Assembly (NCBI GenBank): GCA_044338255.1 | Contig: JBIILZ010000020.1 | Location: forward strand, 1-42,888 | Direction: 5' to 3' | DNA from: CAIUVD01 sp044338255 | GTDB taxonomy: Bacteria; Planctomycetota; UBA11346 | DNA length: 42,888 nucleotides | In this document: piece after piece, positions 40,620-42,888 of the stretch | Position numbering within the stretch: the first letter of the stretch is position 1 | Layout: the number at the start of each line of letters is the position of its first letter | Notes under the pieces: model-generated | The model's database searches: none | What the model was told of the DNA's origin: nothing | What the model saw: the letters and a program-made list of their open reading frames with translations, nothing else | Translations under genes and position numbers: made by a program

Positions 40620-40623
40620 GGGG
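40588..40623 (-). repeat. Three 12-bp tandem units over the purH start codons
   Basis: GTAGTCATGGGC (plus strand) occurs at 40588-40599, 40600-40611 and, with one change, 40612-40623. Each unit carries one possible purH ATG, so the copies multiply start codons in frame. It may alter initiation of purH. Confidence 0.9.
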
Positions 40624-40739
40624 AGTGGCAGGATGGGTCAGCCGACGGCGCCGCAAGCGCATGCTTCAGACCAGCAACGCGTGCTCTGCGAGATCGGCAG
40701 GTATGGATCGCTGCCCGCCCCGCCTAGGTTAGGCCGATC

Positions 40740-42077
40740 GTGGCCGACCTGTGGATTGATCGTGTGACCATGCGCCTGGGCGCCGGCCCCCTCGTACGTG
40801 GACGACCTGGACTTGGCTGGCTGCTGACCGAGTGCATCCCGGTGTTCATGTGGGCGCAGGTCACCGGGGCCCTGTTCGGCGAATCCTTCTACCTCGTCAC
40901 CTACCTGACCCTGCTCGGTGCCACCACCGCCACCCTCGCGCTTCTGCCGCTGGTCGCCTACGCCGGGAACTTCGGCGCTGCGGTGCTGGTTCTCGCCCGC
41001 CACCACACCGCCGCCGGTCGCGATGCCAAACGCCGCTGCGTCTTCGATACCGGATTGGGACGAGTCTTTTGGCTGGGCACCGTCGTCTGGCCGTGGGCCG
41101 GCCTGACCTGGGGCTGGAGTCCGACGCTGATCATCAGCGGCGTCCTGTTCAGCATCTTCCTCGCCCAGCTCGCTCATGCCGCGGGTGGCGCGGCCTTCGT
41201 GGTCTGGACGCAGGCCCTGGTGCCGCGTCCGCTGCGCCCGCGCTTCTGGGTGTGGCGCAACTGCGTCAGCTTCGCCGTCACCGCGGTGGTGGTGCTGATG
41301 ATGGGACTGCTTCTCCCCAAGGGTACTGCCGCCCAGGCCACCCACCTTCCGTGGCTGATGGCGATCTTCGCCATCGTCACCGGTCTGTGCCTGGCCTCGA
41401 CGTGGATGCTCGGGCAGTGTCCGGACATGCCCGAGCACCTCCAGGAAGCCCCGCGCCCGCCGTTGCGTCAGGCATTGGCGACGACGCCCGGATACGCGCC
41501 GCTGCTGCTGTTCAACGTGCTGACGGTGGCGGCGATGGCGATCTCGATGGCCTACCTGCCGACCTTGCTGCATGAGCGCGGCGTAGCCACGGCGACCTTC
41601 GCCGCGACCCAGGCGTGGGCCTTCTTCCCGGCCATGCTCGGCGGCATCTTCCTCGCCGGTTGGATGCTCCACCGCCTTGGTGGACAGCGTCTGCTGACCG
41701 TCACTGCGGCTCTGCTGTTGGCCTGCGATGGCGCCTTCCTGGTGATGCCCGATGCTTGGTGGCTGGGTCCGTGCCTGATGCTCTCGGGCATCGCCAAGGG
41801 CATGTGGGGCATCGCCCTGGTCAGCCGGCAACAGGAACTCTGTCCCGCCGGGGACACGCGTTTTCCCGCCCTATTGGTAGGTCTGGGAGCCCTGGGAGCG
41901 ATGGCCATGGCCGGACTCATGCACGTCGGCGTGCCCCTGCTTGAAGGCCACGTGACCCTGGTCGCGTGGACCCTGATGGCGATCGCCGCCGGTCTACGCG
42001 TGGGCGCGCTGATGGTCTTGCTCCTGAACCCCGCCAGGACTGATCACTGGTCAGAAGCCGAGCACCGTGCCTCCTGA
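40740..42077 (+). CDS. Major facilitator superfamily-like transporter
   Basis: This 445-residue protein has about 12 membrane spans in an MFS-like layout. The two six-helix halves are joined by a cytoplasmic loop near residue 230-245 (MPEHLQEAPRPPLRQALATT). Helix patterns include VFMWAQVTGALFGESFYLVT and FFPAMLGGIFLAGWMLHRLG. No substrate-specific motif is evident, and the usual motif A between helices 2 and 3 is poorly conserved, so the substrate cannot be named. Start GTG 40740; ATG 40770 is an alternative. It overlaps the downstream EI24 gene by 11 bases, so they are co-transcribed, and is divergent from purH. Confidence 0.75.
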   Translation: MADLWIDRVTMRLGAGPLVRGRPGLGWLLTECIPVFMWAQVTGALFGESFYLVTYLTLLGATTATLALLPLVAYAGNFGAAVLVLARHHTAAGRDAKRRCVFDTGLGRVFWLGTVVWPWAGLTWGWSPTLIISGVLFSIFLAQLAHAAGGAAFVVWTQALVPRPLRPRFWVWRNCVSFAVTAVVVLMMGLLLPKGTAAQATHLPWLMAIFAIVTGLCLASTWMLGQCPDMPEHLQEAPRPPLRQALATTPGYAPLLLFNVLTVAAMAISMAYLPTLLHERGVATATFAATQAWAFFPAMLGGIFLAGWMLHRLGGQRLLTVTAALLLACDGAFLVMPDAWWLGPCLMLSGIAKGMWGIALVSRQQELCPAGDTRFPALLVGLGALGAMAMAGLMHVGVPLLEGHVTLVAWTLMAIAAGLRVGALMVLLLNPARTDHWSEAEHRAS

Positions 42078-42753
42078 CGATCGTTTCTATTGGCCGCTAC
42101 GCGGCCTGCGCTGGCTACTCGCCCATCCAGGTCTGTGGTGGCGGCCCTTGTCCGTCCACGCCGTGGCCCTGACCGCGCTGCTGCTGGTCGCGGTCGGGGT
42201 GAGCGTCGCCTGCTGGCCGGGTGACGTGACGTGGTGGTGGTATGTCGTACGCGCCAGCATGGCCCTGGGCCTCGGGGCGGTCGCGGCCTTGGCGGTGTGG
42301 GCGCTGCTCGTGCCGTTGCTGCTGATGCCCATGCTCGATTCCCTGGCCATAGCGGTGCGCCGCGAACGCGGCCTGCCGATCGCGGAGGCGTCCATGCTGA
42401 CGGCGATGGCCGCCGGCGTAGAGGTCCTCCGTCGCACGCTGCGCCTGCGCTTATACGTGCTCGGCCTGGGGCTGATCGCGGCCTTCGCCGGCCCCTTCGG
42501 ACCACTACTCGGCAGTTATGCCCTCGGCCGTCTGGCGGTGGTCGATGCCCATGACGTGGTCTTGGCCGTTGGCGGCTGGGATAGTCGCCAACGCTTGGCG
42601 TTCTACGCCGATGATCCGTGGTTCTGGCGAGGTTCGGCGCTCAGCGCCGGACTCCTGCAGCTGCTCTTGGCGTTTACCCTGCTGGGCTGGCTGCTGTGGC
42701 TTCCGGCCCTGGTCTGCGGCGCCGCCTTGCGCAACAACCCTCCGCCGAACTAG
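42067..42753 (+). CDS. EI24/CysZ-like membrane protein
   Basis: This 228-residue protein starts at GTG 42067 within the end of the MFS gene. It has the EI24-domain layout: an N-terminal amphipathic segment (LRGLRWLLAHPGLWWRPLSV), two spans (LTALLLVAVGVSVACW; ALGLGAVAALAVWALLVPLL), a charged middle with MLDSLAIAVRRERG, further spans, and a C-terminal pair (LLQLLLAFTLLGWLLWLPAL). CysZ members import sulfate. Other EI24 proteins have unknown roles. No sulfate-assimilation gene is near, so transport specificity is open. Its closest functional partner is likely the overlapping MFS gene. Confidence 0.72.
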   Translation: MPPDDRFYWPLRGLRWLLAHPGLWWRPLSVHAVALTALLLVAVGVSVACWPGDVTWWWYVVRASMALGLGAVAALAVWALLVPLLLMPMLDSLAIAVRRERGLPIAEASMLTAMAAGVEVLRRTLRLRLYVLGLGLIAAFAGPFGPLLGSYALGRLAVVDAHDVVLAVGGWDSRQRLAFYADDPWFWRGSALSAGLLQLLLAFTLLGWLLWLPALVCGAALRNNPPPN

Positions 42754-42770
42754 TTTTTGAACGTAACAGC

Positions 42771-42888
42771 TCAGGCGGCCTTCCGATAATCCTTTGAAGA
42801 CTTGGCTTTTGTCGTCATCGGCACCTTCGGCAACCACGGCCTCCCGGCCAGCGCCAGGGCGATGGCAGCGCACGGGTCGACCCCGTTC
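42771..42888 (-). CDS. Partial CDS, C-terminus only
   Basis: A minus-strand frame is open from the window edge to TGA 42773-42771. Its visible 38 residues include GVDPCAAIALALAGRPWLPK and the basic tail TTKAKSSKDYRKAA. Codon use fits the genome, and the frame is converging on the EI24 gene 17 bases away. The tail is lysine-rich. I recognise no family, and the fragment is too short to assign. The other open frames here are less natural. Confidence 0.4.
   Translation of the reverse strand, partial: NGVDPCAAIALALAGRPWLPKVPMTTKAKSSKDYRKAA

Overview
This is a GC-rich bacterial chromosome segment. The gene content suggests a Gram-negative member of the PVC group, most likely Planctomycetota. The hints are a GYF_2-type domain protein, a GntR-HTH/LacI-sensor hybrid regulator, secreted HEAT/TPR proteins, an outer-membrane barrel with a polysaccharide export protein, and many lineage-specific coiled-coil proteins. 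No 16S rRNA is present, so this placement is an inference. No rRNA, tRNA or CRISPR array was seen.

Layout. (1) 1-4333: a decayed moxR-like ATPase gene split by a 160-bp miniature inverted-repeat element inside a CTAG duplication, then a strong terminator, then a minus-strand operon. The operon encodes a secreted TPR/HEAT protein with an embedded CheY-like receiver domain, a membrane-anchored coiled-coil protein and a 43-residue membrane peptide. (2) 4547-18441: housekeeping and mixed genes. These are ispE, a GntR/LacI-type regulator with a promoter/operator, pgeF with a small lipoprotein, a large FAD/Fe-S dehydrogenase, rlmF, a DEDDh exonuclease, an amber-interrupted DUF1294 gene, a CE7 esterase, a DUF2062 protein, an NhaR-type regulator, an HPF-like protein, a YugP-like Zn peptidase and a TerC-family transporter. 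(3) 18752-32909: a Wzx/Wzy-type exopolysaccharide locus in three transcription units. It contains an export protein (+); a minus-strand operon of flippase, glycosyltransferase, polymerase, glycosyltransferase, glycoside hydrolase, initiating sugar-phosphate transferase and outer-membrane barrel; and a plus-strand operon of Wzc-like copolymerase, small secreted protein, acyltransferase-like protein and glycosyltransferase. (4) 32910-38644: a 229-residue membrane protein and a 1653-residue protein that joins a GYF_2-like domain, about 950 residues of coiled coil, one membrane span and a HlyD-like periplasmic adaptor. (5) 39000-42753: purH, an MFS transporter and an EI24/CysZ-like membrane protein. 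A partial gene lies at each end.

How the genes work together. Regions 3 and 4 together look like a complete machinery for making, polymerising and exporting a surface polysaccharide. The Wzc-like protein has lost the Walker A lysine and has no tyrosine-rich tail, so classical BY-kinase control is probably absent. The adjoining coiled-coil/adaptor protein is the best candidate for an undescribed component, although its link to the polysaccharide rests on position and domain logic only.

The sequence also carries a family of short hairpins with GGAGYCTGTC arms (four places, one supplying the ispE stop codon), a 27-copy heptamer array, and many perfect short in-frame duplications in unrelated genes, which suggests frequent slippage in this lineage.
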